From positions 124,461-188,460 of the forward strand of contig DKPQ01000014.1 of NCBI GenBank assembly GCA_002471275.1: a stretch of DNA of 64,000 nt. Reading direction: 5' to 3'. The position numbers and the translations under genes are program-made. The notes beneath the pieces were generated by a model that was not told the origin of the DNA, made no database searches, and saw nothing but the letters and a program-made list of their open reading frames with translations. Positions within the stretch are counted from its first letter, which is position 1. The number at the start of each line of letters is the position of its first letter. Positions 7,101 through 14,679 of this stretch are shown here, one piece after another. The stretch is from Flammeovirgaceae bacterium UBA7330 (GTDB taxonomy: Bacteria > Bacteroidota > Bacteroidia > Cytophagales > Cyclobacteriaceae).

Positions 7101-7892
7101 TTACTCCGTTATCACTTTAATTACTGGTTCATTTCGAACTGGCATTGTTTTTCCATAGAAATGATTGCCGTATGGGTTTTGATAAAGGTTTATTTTTTTC
7201 CTAGTTGAGGGTTTAGTTACATTTTTAACAATTTGTACATTTGATCTTTTCATAGCCTCACGTACTTGCATGATATAGTCTGAAGGAATGGATTTATCTG
7301 CGAAAAGTCGTAAAATAATTCGAGTATGAAGTTTATCACTTTCCTGGTTCATCCATTGTATTAAAGAGTTCGCAGAATCAAGTAGAATATCGTTTACTCC
7401 AAATTTGATTTCATTTTTTTCGTTGTAACCTACGAACAGATCGATATAGGTGTTGCTATTGTAATCTGAAGGTGTGAATGAATCTGACGTTGGGAGTTCA
7501 ATTTTTAATCCTTTTGAATTGGCATAATGTTCAACATAAGAGTTGAAGCGTGACCTTACGTACCTTTCTGGTGTTGGGGGTAATTTCCAATAAAGGGTGT
7601 CGTCAGAAATCGCTATTTCAACTTCGCCACCTTCGTTGAATCTCTCATTTGAAAACAGTTGGTAAGTTGTTCCAGATTTAATCTTTGATCCCGATATCGA
7701 GTAAGTTGATTTCAAAGGCATACCGAAATAATCATAGATAAATATGCTATCAGTAGTTACTTCAATAGTTTGATAATTCCATTGGTCTTGTTCATTAACT
7801 CGGACCCAAAAGCCTTGGATATCCAACTCCTGTTGACATGATAGTAATATTGTTAATATTAGAAGGAGTATTGTGAATTGCATGTATGACAT
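7101..7892 (-). CDS. lipoprotein with ExbD/TolR-like C-terminal domain
   Basis: 263 residues. The signal peptide ends in LTILLSC with lipidation Cys at residue 19. Residues 25-115 look like a small beta-barrel (lipocalin-like: GFWVRVNEQDQWNYQTIEV). Residues about 145-225 (IDLFVGYNEKNEIKFGVNDILL, then IILRLFADKSIPSDYIMQVREAMKRSNVQIVKNVT) resemble the periplasmic domain of ExbD/TolR. There is no transmembrane helix next to that domain, so it cannot act as a normal proton-channel subunit. Role unknown. A leader-element copy lies upstream at 7944-7975. Confidence 0.6.
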   Translation of the reverse strand: MSYMQFTILLLILTILLSCQQELDIQGFWVRVNEQDQWNYQTIEVTTDSIFIYDYFGMPLKSTYSISGSKIKSGTTYQLFSNERFNEGGEVEIAISDDTLYWKLPPTPERYVRSRFNSYVEHYANSKGLKIELPTSDSFTPSDYNSNTYIDLFVGYNEKNEIKFGVNDILLDSANSLIQWMNQESDKLHTRIILRLFADKSIPSDYIMQVREAMKRSNVQIVKNVTKPSTRKKINLYQNPYGNHFYGKTMPVRNEPVIKVITE

Positions 7893-7943
7893 CTAACATT
7901 TGTAATACCAAACACTAGTGTCTGATACTTCACTTACAACATC

Positions 7944-7975
7944 AATCTACCGAATTATCCCCTTCAAGCAGGCTT
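7944..7975 (-). repeat. cassette-leader element, copy 3 (partial)
   Basis: AATCTACCGAATTATCCCC followed by TTCAAGCAGG matches the first third of copy 1 (AATCTACCAAATTTCCCTTTCAAACAGG). It lies 50-85 bases upstream of the lipoprotein start. The hairpin and the ACCAGCT end are missing. Confidence 0.5.
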
Positions 7976-7986
7976 TGGAGATTATT

Positions 7987-8098
7987 CTCTATAACACCCG
8001 ACTATGGCGCTGTGGCTCCACACGGGCTATTACTGCAAAATAACAAAATCTGCTATGCCAGGCAACTGTCAGATTCGCAATGAAGCGTTTGTTAAGAG
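7987..8098. other. attC-like imperfect inverted repeat (112 bp)
   Basis: The left end CTCTATAAC (7987-7995) and right end GTTAAGAG (8091-8098) are near-perfect inverted repeats. Inner arms continue to pair in part: TAACACCCGACT/ATGGCG against the complement TAACAAACGCTTCATTGCG. Size (112 bp), AAC...GTT polarity and position just past the 3' end of the gene at 8122-8646 fit an integron attC site. The outer boxes do not match the RYYYAAC/GTTRRRY consensus exactly, so the call is cautious. Confidence 0.35.
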
Positions 8099-8121
8099 CT
8101 ACTTACAGCCATACGCTATTT

Positions 8122-8646
8122 TCAATGTTGTGATCCGTTCTGTTCATTTTTGTATTCCTCATAAGTTGGAAGATATTTTGTCCACACCCACTCAACAAAG
8201 AATGCAACGTATCCAAGATGAAACATAGATAAGACAAATCTCCAAAGGTCCTGAGGTGTTAAGATGATAATGAAAAAAATTAGTGGCAAATAGATAAAAG
8301 AGATGAATAGTACCATCCAAACCCCTTTACGTTTACCATGGTTCCAGATGTTAACAGCTAGATATGGACCAATTATTAGAGGAGTAAAAAAAGTGGCTAG
8401 TCCATATATCCAATTCTTTGAGATGAACTTGTCATTAAATTTCTGCTTATCTTGTTCTTCTTCAAGTTTAGTTTCAAGTTCAAAGCCAATTTGAGCAACT
8501 TCTTTAGTTACAGTTCCTCTGTTTCGGAGTTCTTGCGCTGCTGCTAATCTAGCTTCTTCTGCAAAAGTAGATGGGCTATTCACAACTCGTTCGAGTTCTG
8601 AATCAGATTTCTTTGCCATTACTTTCGAAAAACGATTTTGACTCAT
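8122..8646 (-). CDS. hypothetical membrane protein
   Basis: 174 residues. The N-terminal 50 residues carry the motif SDSELERVVNSPSTFAEEARLAAAQELRNRG, a short helical repeat often found ahead of membrane domains in Bacteroidota (a -D-EL-----P--Y--EA--AA--EL--RG pattern). Three to four hydrophobic segments follow (about residues 78-100, 108-128, 135-155). No enzymatic motif is visible. It is a lone minus-strand gene between an attC-like block and leader-element copy 2, like a cassette cargo gene. Confidence 0.6.
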   Translation of the reverse strand: MSQNRFSKVMAKKSDSELERVVNSPSTFAEEARLAAAQELRNRGTVTKEVAQIGFELETKLEEEQDKQKFNDKFISKNWIYGLATFFTPLIIGPYLAVNIWNHGKRKGVWMVLFISFIYLPLIFFIIILTPQDLWRFVLSMFHLGYVAFFVEWVWTKYLPTYEEYKNEQNGSQH

Positions 8647-8724
8647 TTATTTGCATTGAGTTAATGAATCACAACAATTAAGTAAAATGAACCATTCACT
8701 TTACCTCGTATATACCCTTGTGGT

Positions 8725-8818
8725 AAATCTAATGAATTTCATCGCAAGAGCCGGTATGTAATAAAACACAAAAACCCCTTGCTTCTAACTGAAGACAAGT
8801 GGCGATTAAGTACCAGCT
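8725..8818 (-). repeat. cassette-leader element, copy 2
   Basis: The plus strand runs from AAATCTAATGAATTTC to GATTAAGTACCAGCT, aligned over its whole length with copy 1 at 5648-5739 (92 versus 94 bp). A central hairpin ACCCCTTG/CAAGTGG replaces the GAAAACCC stem of copy 1. It lies about 80 bases upstream of the gene at 8122-8646. Confidence 0.6.
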
Positions 8819-8879
8819 AAATTGGTTACTTTATTTTATTGAGTGATTTTAAGAAAGATTGTGATAGAACAAGCTTCTT

Positions 8880-9089
8880 CGCTTCTAATCACGAGCATAA
8901 GATTCTGTCGCTTCGCTCAGAATGACGGTAAATAGTTCAATTAAGTACCGCGGGCTATGCCTTATATCAAAACCCCAGATCGCCATCACCGTCTAATCAC
9001 CTTTCAGTGCGCCTTCCGGTAACTCCGTGCTGGGGAGCACACTTAATTCTTCTTTCGAGAGGACTTTGATGAAATCTTCGTTGATAGGG
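8880..9089. repeat. segmental duplication, copy A (of 10427-10644)
   Basis: About 210 bases match 10427-10644, including the ATAAGATTCT...CAGAATGAC palindromic segment, AATTAAGTACCGC, and the 3' coding end of the esterase gene. Similarity stops abruptly after TTGATAGGG at 9089, marking a breakpoint. Confidence 0.85.
8967..9089 (-). pseudogene. broken 3' end of an esterase gene duplicate
   Basis: Read on the minus strand this gives PINEDFIKVLSKEELSVL, then PSTELPEGALKGD and a premature TAG where the intact gene at 10521 has GAG, then a diverged TVMAIWGF tail. It matches the last 40 residues of the lipoprotein esterase encoded at 10521-11705. It has no start and no upstream catalytic region, so it is a remnant of duplication. 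Confidence 0.85.
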
Positions 9090-9171
9090 GGTGAGTTCCT
9101 GAATAAGTGGCTATGAAATGCTTAAGGTCCGGGGCGCGTAGCCATTCATCACACCGCATGTTGTGGCTCAT

Positions 9172-9465
9172 TTATCCTATTGTTAGGTTCACTTTTTTTC
9201 CAAGCCCCACCTCCAGAAGCTTATAAAGTGTGGAAAGCTGAATGTCACTACGTCCGTTCTCAATTCTGGAGATAAAGCTCTTTTTTGTTCCTGTTCGTTC
9301 TGCAAGTTGTTCCTGCGTTATGTGTGCCTCCTTACGTGCTTCTCGAATAATTTCACCAATTGCGAATGCTTTGGCTTTTATTTCGAAGTTTGTGCGTTCC
9401 TGGGATCCGACCTTTCCGTAGCGTCGGTCAAGATGTTCGTCAAATGTTGTTAAATGTTCTTTCAT
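9172..9465 (-). CDS. XRE-family helix-turn-helix protein (HigA-like orphan antitoxin)
   Basis: 97 residues. The HTH_3 domain covers about residues 33-92: IREARKEAHITQEQLAERTGTKKSFISRIENGRSDIQLSTLYKLLE, a standard Cro/C1 fold. A 30-residue N-terminal extension (MKEHLTTFDEHLDRRYG) is common in HigA antitoxins. HigA genes normally follow a higB toxin gene, which would lie at higher coordinates here. The 280 bases upstream contain no toxin-length frame. It may be an orphan regulator or the surviving half of a toxin-antitoxin pair. Confidence 0.75.
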   Translation of the reverse strand: MKEHLTTFDEHLDRRYGKVGSQERTNFEIKAKAFAIGEIIREARKEAHITQEQLAERTGTKKSFISRIENGRSDIQLSTLYKLLEVGLGKKVNLTIG

Positions 9466-9677
9466 TTTGATCTCTTTTTAAGTTCAAAACTGTTGATCCT
9501 CCCATTAATCCTCTCCTTCTCTGTTTAATTCAAATATTACTATATTTTGACATCAAAGTCTGTTTCCTGCCGAAAATTAGAACCCTAAAAGCGTGGATAA
9601 GCCAGCTCCCAGGCTGGTGTCTTCGCCGTAGCCGTCAACCTTAGCCACCAATTCTCCATTCATTTTTCATCTTAATT

Positions 9678-10292
9678 AAATCCCGAAGGGATGAAATTAT
9701 TATAGAAGCCAGATTGAACAATAGATCTAAACCCTGAAAGGGTGTCATTATAACCATTCAAACAAGAACTTTTCTTCATATGGTATCTCATATTTATTGA
9801 GAAGAGCTAAATATTCCTCTTTAAAGGTTTGCTTTTTATGGTGTTCTTCTTGATTGAGAATGTATTGATAGACGTTATTGAGCTGCGAATGGGAATATGA
9901 AAAAGCTCCATATCCCTCCTGCCAGCTGAATTTTCTAGGTAGCCACTTTTTCTCATTGATAAAATTTGAAGTATTGTTTTTAACATCTCTCATCAAGTCC
10001 GATAATGCTATAGAGGGCTTCAAGCCAACAAAGATATGGACATGATCAGCGACCCCGTTTACAATGATTGATTTCTGGCTTTTGTTTTCGATGATCCCTG
10101 AAATGTATTTAAACACTTCATGTCGCCAGTTTCTATTCAACAAGTTTGCTCTTCCTTTTACCGCAAAGACAGCATGAATGTAAATTTGTGAGAATGATCC
10201 AGCCATAATGTCACTCCCCTGGTCGGGCACCTTCGGAGTTTTAATTCGTTCAATTGATATTTTACTATAATTCTGTCATCCCTTCGGGATTT
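9678..10292. mobile_element. IS200/REP-associated transposase unit (REPtron-like)
   Basis: AAATCCCGAAGGGATGA (9678-9694) and its exact reverse complement (10276-10292) flank a single Y1 transposase gene. Each arm is itself a hairpin (ATCCC-gaa-GGGAT). Another hairpin, ACCCT-gaa-AGGGT (9731-9743), sits just past the transposase stop codon. Outside the arms, TAGCCGTCAACCTTAG (9629-9644) recurs inverted near 10322-10337. This layout matches a REP-associated tyrosine transposase with its hairpins, or an IS200-like element. Confidence 0.65.
9748..10206 (-). CDS. IS200-like / REP-associated Y1 transposase
   Basis: 152 residues from the ATG at 10206; a start at 10230 is possible but adds an unlike N-terminus. 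Motifs: strand SFSQIYIHAVFAVKGR, the HUH metal-binding pair D54-H55-V-H57-I-F-V, and the C-terminal helix VYQYILNQEEHH whose Tyr (Y115) is the likely catalytic nucleophile. The length is complete for the single-Tyr TnpA fold. It cuts and rejoins single-stranded DNA at hairpins. There is no TnpB partner. Palindromes on both sides suggest it acts on REP-type hairpins. Confidence 0.85.
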   Translation of the reverse strand: MAGSFSQIYIHAVFAVKGRANLLNRNWRHEVFKYISGIIENKSQKSIIVNGVADHVHIFVGLKPSIALSDLMRDVKNNTSNFINEKKWLPRKFSWQEGYGAFSYSHSQLNNVYQYILNQEEHHKKQTFKEEYLALLNKYEIPYEEKFLFEWL

Positions 10293-10426
10293 AGAAATAT
10301 ACACCGTTTTAAGAAAAAAATCTTAGGTTGACGGCTATGGTGTCTTTGCCAGCCAGAATCGGAGCCCCTACATATTCTATGATGTTATCGTTTAGATTGC
10401 CCTATTTTCCGATGAAACAGGTATCG

Positions 10427-10644
10427 TTTCTACTCACGAGCATAAGATTCTTCGTTACGTTTCACTCCACTCAGAATGACTATAAATAGTTCAATTAAGT
10501 ACCGCTGGCTATACCTTCTATCAAAACCCCAGATACGCCATCACCGCCTCATCACCTTTCAGTGCGCCTTCAGGTAACTCTGTGCCGGCGAGCACACTTA
10601 ATTCTTCTTTCGAGAGGACTTTGATGAAATCTTCGTTGATAGGG
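10427..10644. repeat. segmental duplication, copy B
   Basis: The counterpart of 8880-9089. It includes the last 40 codons of the intact esterase gene plus about 95 bases of its 3' flank, so this is probably the original. The two copies bracket the HTH gene and the transposase. Confidence 0.85.
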
Positions 10645-11705
10645 CCTTCGGGCACATTCAGGCCCAGGTGTTTACCGAAGAACCTGTACATGGGCACTCT
10701 TTTGTTCGCGCCATAGTCATGCACTTCGTCGGGGAAATGGGCACTCTCTACTTTGTCTTCAATGCCATATAGCTTATAGATGTTGCGGATGTAGGGATAC
10801 TCCACATCGGGCACATTTTTGGTCCAGTCGTCACCATCGGAGATCAAAAGCAAAGGCCTGGGTGCCGTCAGGGCAGCGACCTCCACATTGTTGGTCTGGT
10901 GATCGTTGCTCTTGTGGATGGGCATGCCGCTCTCACATACGCAGCCTCCGAAGAAGTGCGCCGAAACCTGGACAGCCGGCACGGCTACTTTGATCCTGTC
11001 ATCAATGGCGGTGAGCACAAAGGTCTGCGTGCCTCCACCGGATGCACCGGTCATCCCAATGCGCTCAGGGTCCACATCTTCCCTGGTAAGCAGGTAATCC
11101 AACACTCTTTTGCTGTTCCATGTCTGGAGCAGTAGCGCCAGGGGCATCTTGTGCGTGGTCTGCTTGCTATCGCCATAGCCAATCATGTCATACATGAATA
11201 CAATGGCGCCAGCCCGTGCCAGATAGGCACATCGCTTCTGTACCTCCTCCATAAACCGTCTGTCTTCCCAGTGGCCGTGCGCCGTAAGAATGGCAGGATT
11301 CTTTGCTTTGGCATTGGTGGGTCGGTAGATGTTTCCGGTGATGTAAAACCCGGGGAAGCTCTCAAGGGCCACATTTTCAATGATGTAGCCATCCATCTCC
11401 ATCGTTTTGGTGACGATCAGGTCAAAGTCGTTGGTCACCTCGGGCATTTTGTCCCACTGCAATCCATCCAGGATGCCTTGCCGGATCCTTTTTGCCCGCT
11501 TCTCCCAGGAAGCCTGGTCATCATAGGTGGCAGCGAATTCCTTCAGTTTTTCTTTGGCCTCTTCTTCGGTCCAGTAGTGGCCCATGCAGAGGTTGTCGGT
11601 TGCTGTGGATGCTTCTGACGCTGTAGATTCGGTGTTCTTTTTAGCCTGGTTACACGCCTGAAACAAAATCAGGACAGCCAGTAATGTGGTTAGGTTGGTT
11701 TTCAT
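10521..11705 (-). CDS. lipoprotein alpha/beta hydrolase (acetyl-xylan-esterase-like)
   Basis: 394 residues. Signal peptide with lipobox LFQAC (Cys18) and a Ser/Thr/Ala-rich linker to about residue 37. The hydrolase fold follows: oxyanion strand ILTAHGHWEDRR, nucleophile elbow G220-A-S222-G-G-G, acid in LLLISDGDDW (D290-D293) and His329 in PDEVHDYG. It resembles secreted carbohydrate esterases of the AXE1 type found near polysaccharide genes. It is anchored in the outer or inner membrane leaflet. Its 3' end has a broken duplicate at 8967-9089. Confidence 0.75.
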   Translation of the reverse strand: MKTNLTTLLAVLILFQACNQAKKNTESTASEASTATDNLCMGHYWTEEEAKEKLKEFAATYDDQASWEKRAKRIRQGILDGLQWDKMPEVTNDFDLIVTKTMEMDGYIIENVALESFPGFYITGNIYRPTNAKAKNPAILTAHGHWEDRRFMEEVQKRCAYLARAGAIVFMYDMIGYGDSKQTTHKMPLALLLQTWNSKRVLDYLLTREDVDPERIGMTGASGGGTQTFVLTAIDDRIKVAVPAVQVSAHFFGGCVCESGMPIHKSNDHQTNNVEVAALTAPRPLLLISDGDDWTKNVPDVEYPYIRNIYKLYGIEDKVESAHFPDEVHDYGANKRVPMYRFFGKHLGLNVPEGPINEDFIKVLSKEELSVLAGTELPEGALKGDEAVMAYLGF

Positions 11706-11781
11706 AAATCCGGATTTATGCTAAAGTCTTTCTTTCAAGATCAATTTTATTACGACCTATAAATATAGCCTATCATATCAC

Positions 11782-11789
11782 TATTTTTG
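11782..11789 (+). promoter_or_regulatory. possible Bacteroidota -7 box for the SDR gene
   Basis: TATTTTTG matches the TAnnTTTG -7 consensus and lies 19 bases before the ATG at 11808. No TTTG is visible at the usual -33 spacing, so support is partial. Confidence 0.3.
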
Positions 11790-11807
11790 CCGACAATTTG
11801 ATATTAC

Positions 11808-13367
11808 ATGACAGCTATCTCTGAAGAGGCAATGCCCGGCACCAGTCTAAGTGCTGAGCAAATTGAGCAATGCATCCTTGTTTTGAAAACACTGAATGCT
11901 GAAACCAACAGGATCTTTGAGATCCCTAAAGACAAACGTCTGGAGCTGATCATGGCTGCCGGAATGCTATCCAGACCCAGCAGGGAGGAGTTTCTTCGTC
12001 GTCGGAAAGAAGCGAAGAAAGCCGAGAAAAGAAAGATCAACACAAAGGATAAGGAGGCACGCAATGCTACCGGGATCAGAAGTGCCCGTGAAGCGCTTGT
12101 TTTCACCGCTCCCAAAATGATCGATCTGGCCGGGATGGAATCCTTTCCGGATGCTGAGCTGAATTCTCCCAGGAATTGCTACGTCTGCAAGGAAGAATTC
12201 ACACGCCTGCATCATTTTTATGATACCATGTGCCCGACCTGTGCTGAGTTCAACTATGCCAAGCGATTCCAGACGGCTGACCTCACCGGCCAGGTGGCGC
12301 TGGTGACCGGGTCAAGGCTCAAGATCGGCTATCACATCACACTCATGATGTTGCGGGCAGGTGCTACCGTGATTGCTACCACCCGATTTCCTGTGGACTC
12401 AGCGATACGATTTGCTAAGGAGTCGGATTACCCTGAATGGAGCGACCGACTGAGGATCCATGGCCTTGATCTCAGACACATCCCCAGTGTGGAGCTGTTC
12501 TGCAATTTCATCGAGGAAAAATATGATCGCCTGGACATCCTGATCAACAATGCTGCACAGACCGTCCGCAGGCCTTCCGGATTCTATCAGCACCTGATGT
12601 CCAATGAGGAAAAGGCGTACTCCGAGCTGCCTGCTGCGGTCAAAGATCTTCTGAAGGATCACCACGCCTGCCTCAATGAGCTGGGTATCCTGAGCAAGGA
12701 AATGATGGGCACCAACCGCAATCTCCCTGTCTCCTGGCACGGCAAACAATTGGGGATCGGATTGAGTGCCTCGGCAAAGCTTTCACAAATACCTTACTCG
12801 ATTGACAATTCGCTCAAGCCGGAAGAAGTGTTCCCGGAGGGACAACTGGATGCGGATCTACAGCAGGTGGACCTGAGAAAAACCAACAGCTGGAGATTGA
12901 AGCTAGGGGAAATCCATACCACCGAGATGGTTGAGGTACAGCTGGTAAATTCCGTAGCGCCTTTTGTGTTGTGCAACCGCCTGGTAAACGTGATGAAAAG
13001 GGACAACACCGGCATGAAGCACATCATCAACGTGTCCGCCATGGAAGGGAAGTTTCATCGCTTTCACAAAGAAGACCGCCACCCTCATACCAACATGGCG
13101 AAAGCAGCGCTCAACATGATGACCCATACATCGGCTTCTGACTTCGCCAAATACGGCATCTACATGAATGCCGTGGATACCGGATGGGTCACGGACGAGG
13201 ATCCTGCAGAGCTGGCCAAAAAGAAAGCTGACGTCCATGACTTCCAGCCCCCATTGGATATCGTGGATGGTGCTGCCCGGGTGCTGGACCCTCTATTTGA
13301 CGGTATCAATACCGGGAAACACTGGTGCGGTCAATTCCTGAAAGATTACCGACCGATTTCGTGGTAA
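11808..13367 (+). CDS. SDR-like Rossmann protein with N-terminal zinc ribbon and no catalytic Tyr
   Basis: 519 residues, twice a normal SDR. Residues 1-115 are helical and lysine-rich. A four-Cys zinc site follows (C124, C127, C142, C145). The SDR core starts at about 160: cofactor motif T167-GSRLKIG, LDILINNAA (N247-N248), S410 and K432. The canonical YxxxK reads T428-NMAK, so the proton-donor Tyr is missing. An insert of about 110 residues (255-370) interrupts the fold. NAD(P) binding is likely; oxidoreductase activity is doubtful or uses another residue. It converges on the DUF2490 gene with 7 bp between stops. Confidence 0.7.
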   Translation: MTAISEEAMPGTSLSAEQIEQCILVLKTLNAETNRIFEIPKDKRLELIMAAGMLSRPSREEFLRRRKEAKKAEKRKINTKDKEARNATGIRSAREALVFTAPKMIDLAGMESFPDAELNSPRNCYVCKEEFTRLHHFYDTMCPTCAEFNYAKRFQTADLTGQVALVTGSRLKIGYHITLMMLRAGATVIATTRFPVDSAIRFAKESDYPEWSDRLRIHGLDLRHIPSVELFCNFIEEKYDRLDILINNAAQTVRRPSGFYQHLMSNEEKAYSELPAAVKDLLKDHHACLNELGILSKEMMGTNRNLPVSWHGKQLGIGLSASAKLSQIPYSIDNSLKPEEVFPEGQLDADLQQVDLRKTNSWRLKLGEIHTTEMVEVQLVNSVAPFVLCNRLVNVMKRDNTGMKHIINVSAMEGKFHRFHKEDRHPHTNMAKAALNMMTHTSASDFAKYGIYMNAVDTGWVTDEDPAELAKKKADVHDFQPPLDIVDGAARVLDPLFDGINTGKHWCGQFLKDYRPISW

Positions 13368-13374
13368 CAACAAA

Positions 13375-14055
13375 TCAGAATGCCAGGTAGGCCCCGGTCT
13401 TCCACCACAATCGCTGACGAAATCCCGGAGCAATGAACCGGTCGGTCCTGTAGTCCATCCCGGATTCCATCTTGATGGTGTCGCTGAAGACGTATCCCAG
13501 TGAACCTACCAGCCGGTTTTCAAATTCCTGGTCACCCGCCTCGTAAGCGTAGATGAGCTCATTGGATAAAGACAGGTAAAACTCCCCCGGGTCCAGCTCA
13601 GCCCCTTGTAGTGGTTTCTGATAAGCCAACCGATACCTGATCCGGTAGAGCACATCCTCTTCGTCTTCCGAAAAGGTCTGGTCAGTCCTGATCCGATGAC
13701 CGATTTTTCCGCTCGCGAGTCTTTGGATGAAAGCAATTTGCTGGATCAAACGGTGGTTGTTTCCTCCTGAAGGGTCCACCCGGTACTGGTAGCCGACATC
13801 CACTTTGATCAGCGGGGTCAACGATCGTCCAACAAAAAACTGGAGGTCTGTTCGATCATGAAAATACTCCCACGACTCCACTTCCTGGTGGTCATACAGA
13901 CCATGCTGTGACTCCACCTTGAAGGTGCCATGCATCTTCGATGAGATCTTTTTTGTCAGTGAAAATTCAGGAAAAAATCCTCCATAGAACACTTCCTGTG
14001 CCCTGGAGCAAACGAATCCGAATAAGGTCAAGAATAAGAATATCCACCGCATCAA
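13375..14055 (-). CDS. DUF2490 outer-membrane protein
   Basis: 226 residues: signal peptide (MMRWIFLFLTLFGFVCSRAQ) then alternating amphipathic strands ending in aromatic residues (LWWKTGAYLAF), the pattern of a small outer-membrane beta-barrel. Family landmarks include a WxYFHDRT-like segment, YRVDPSGGNNHRLIQQ and the basic HRIRTDQTF stretch. Function of the family is unknown. The ATG overlaps the stop of the upstream PepSY-like gene by 4 bp, so the pair forms an operon. Confidence 0.75.
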   Translation of the reverse strand: MMRWIFLFLTLFGFVCSRAQEVFYGGFFPEFSLTKKISSKMHGTFKVESQHGLYDHQEVESWEYFHDRTDLQFFVGRSLTPLIKVDVGYQYRVDPSGGNNHRLIQQIAFIQRLASGKIGHRIRTDQTFSEDEEDVLYRIRYRLAYQKPLQGAELDPGEFYLSLSNELIYAYEAGDQEFENRLVGSLGYVFSDTIKMESGMDYRTDRFIAPGFRQRLWWKTGAYLAF

Positions 14056-14624
14056 TAGGTCAGGTTATTCAAATTACCCAGTATAATCTTCCGCTTTTGC
14101 AGCAAAACAGTTCCGTCTGCATTGAACAGGCCCTCCCACAATTCATCTTCTGTTTCGGTAGCTCCACGATACTCGATTTCATATCTTTTGGTGAGCCCGG
14201 ATTGCTGATTCGTTTTAATCAGCTCCTTCAGATTTTCCCTGGCCCCTGACCATTGAATCTGTACCTTGTCCAGATCCCACTTATCATAGTGGCCATTGAA
14301 ATACGTTTCAAGGTTTTGCCTTGCCGGGCTGTCTATCATTTCCCATTCCACCACGATCTCGAGGTCTTTTATCTCTCCCAGGGTATCGAATTCAACGCTG
14401 TGAAGCTCATCTTTCCAATAGAGTTTCGCCTCAAAGCTGATTTCGTCACCTTCTGTCTGATAATACCACCGAAGCTTACTTTTGGTATTATAAGCTTCTT
14501 CAATAAACCCTTTGGCCATCGCGGGAACATCTCCTCTATTTACGCGCCTTTCTACTTCCCTCTTTTCTTGTGCAAAGAGGAAACACCCGTAAAAGCAAAA
14601 AATGCAATATATGATCAGCCTCAT
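14052..14624 (-). CDS. PepSY-like exported protein
   Basis: 190 residues with a signal peptide ending in LFAQ. The mature part contains two PepSY-like alpha-beta repeats: AKGFIEEAYNTKSKLRWYYQ with EISFEAKLYWKDELHSVEFDTLGEIKDLE, and LETYFNGHYDKWDLDKVQIQ with KRYEIEYRG. Such periplasmic proteins of Bacteroidota are thought to modulate other proteins or bind ligands; no enzyme motif is present. First gene of the two-gene unit with the DUF2490 barrel, which may be its outer-membrane partner. Confidence 0.65.
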   Translation of the reverse strand: MRLIIYCIFCFYGCFLFAQEKREVERRVNRGDVPAMAKGFIEEAYNTKSKLRWYYQTEGDEISFEAKLYWKDELHSVEFDTLGEIKDLEIVVEWEMIDSPARQNLETYFNGHYDKWDLDKVQIQWSGARENLKELIKTNQQSGLTKRYEIEYRGATETEDELWEGLFNADGTVLLQKRKIILGNLNNLTY

Positions 14625-14679
14625 ATGACTGTTAACCAGAAAACTTACCGGGTTGTTGTGAAACGATTAACAATGCCAA

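Noticed and set aside
9466..9600. Short peptide MGGSTVLNLKRDQNERTFNNI upstream of the HTH gene as HigB remnant
   Set aside because: Only 21 codons, out of phase with any toxin motif, and it overlaps the HTH start. Not supported.
10899..11618. Plus-strand frames antisense to the esterase gene
   Set aside because: They mirror a GC-richer coding gene with clear motifs on the other strand and show no families of their own.
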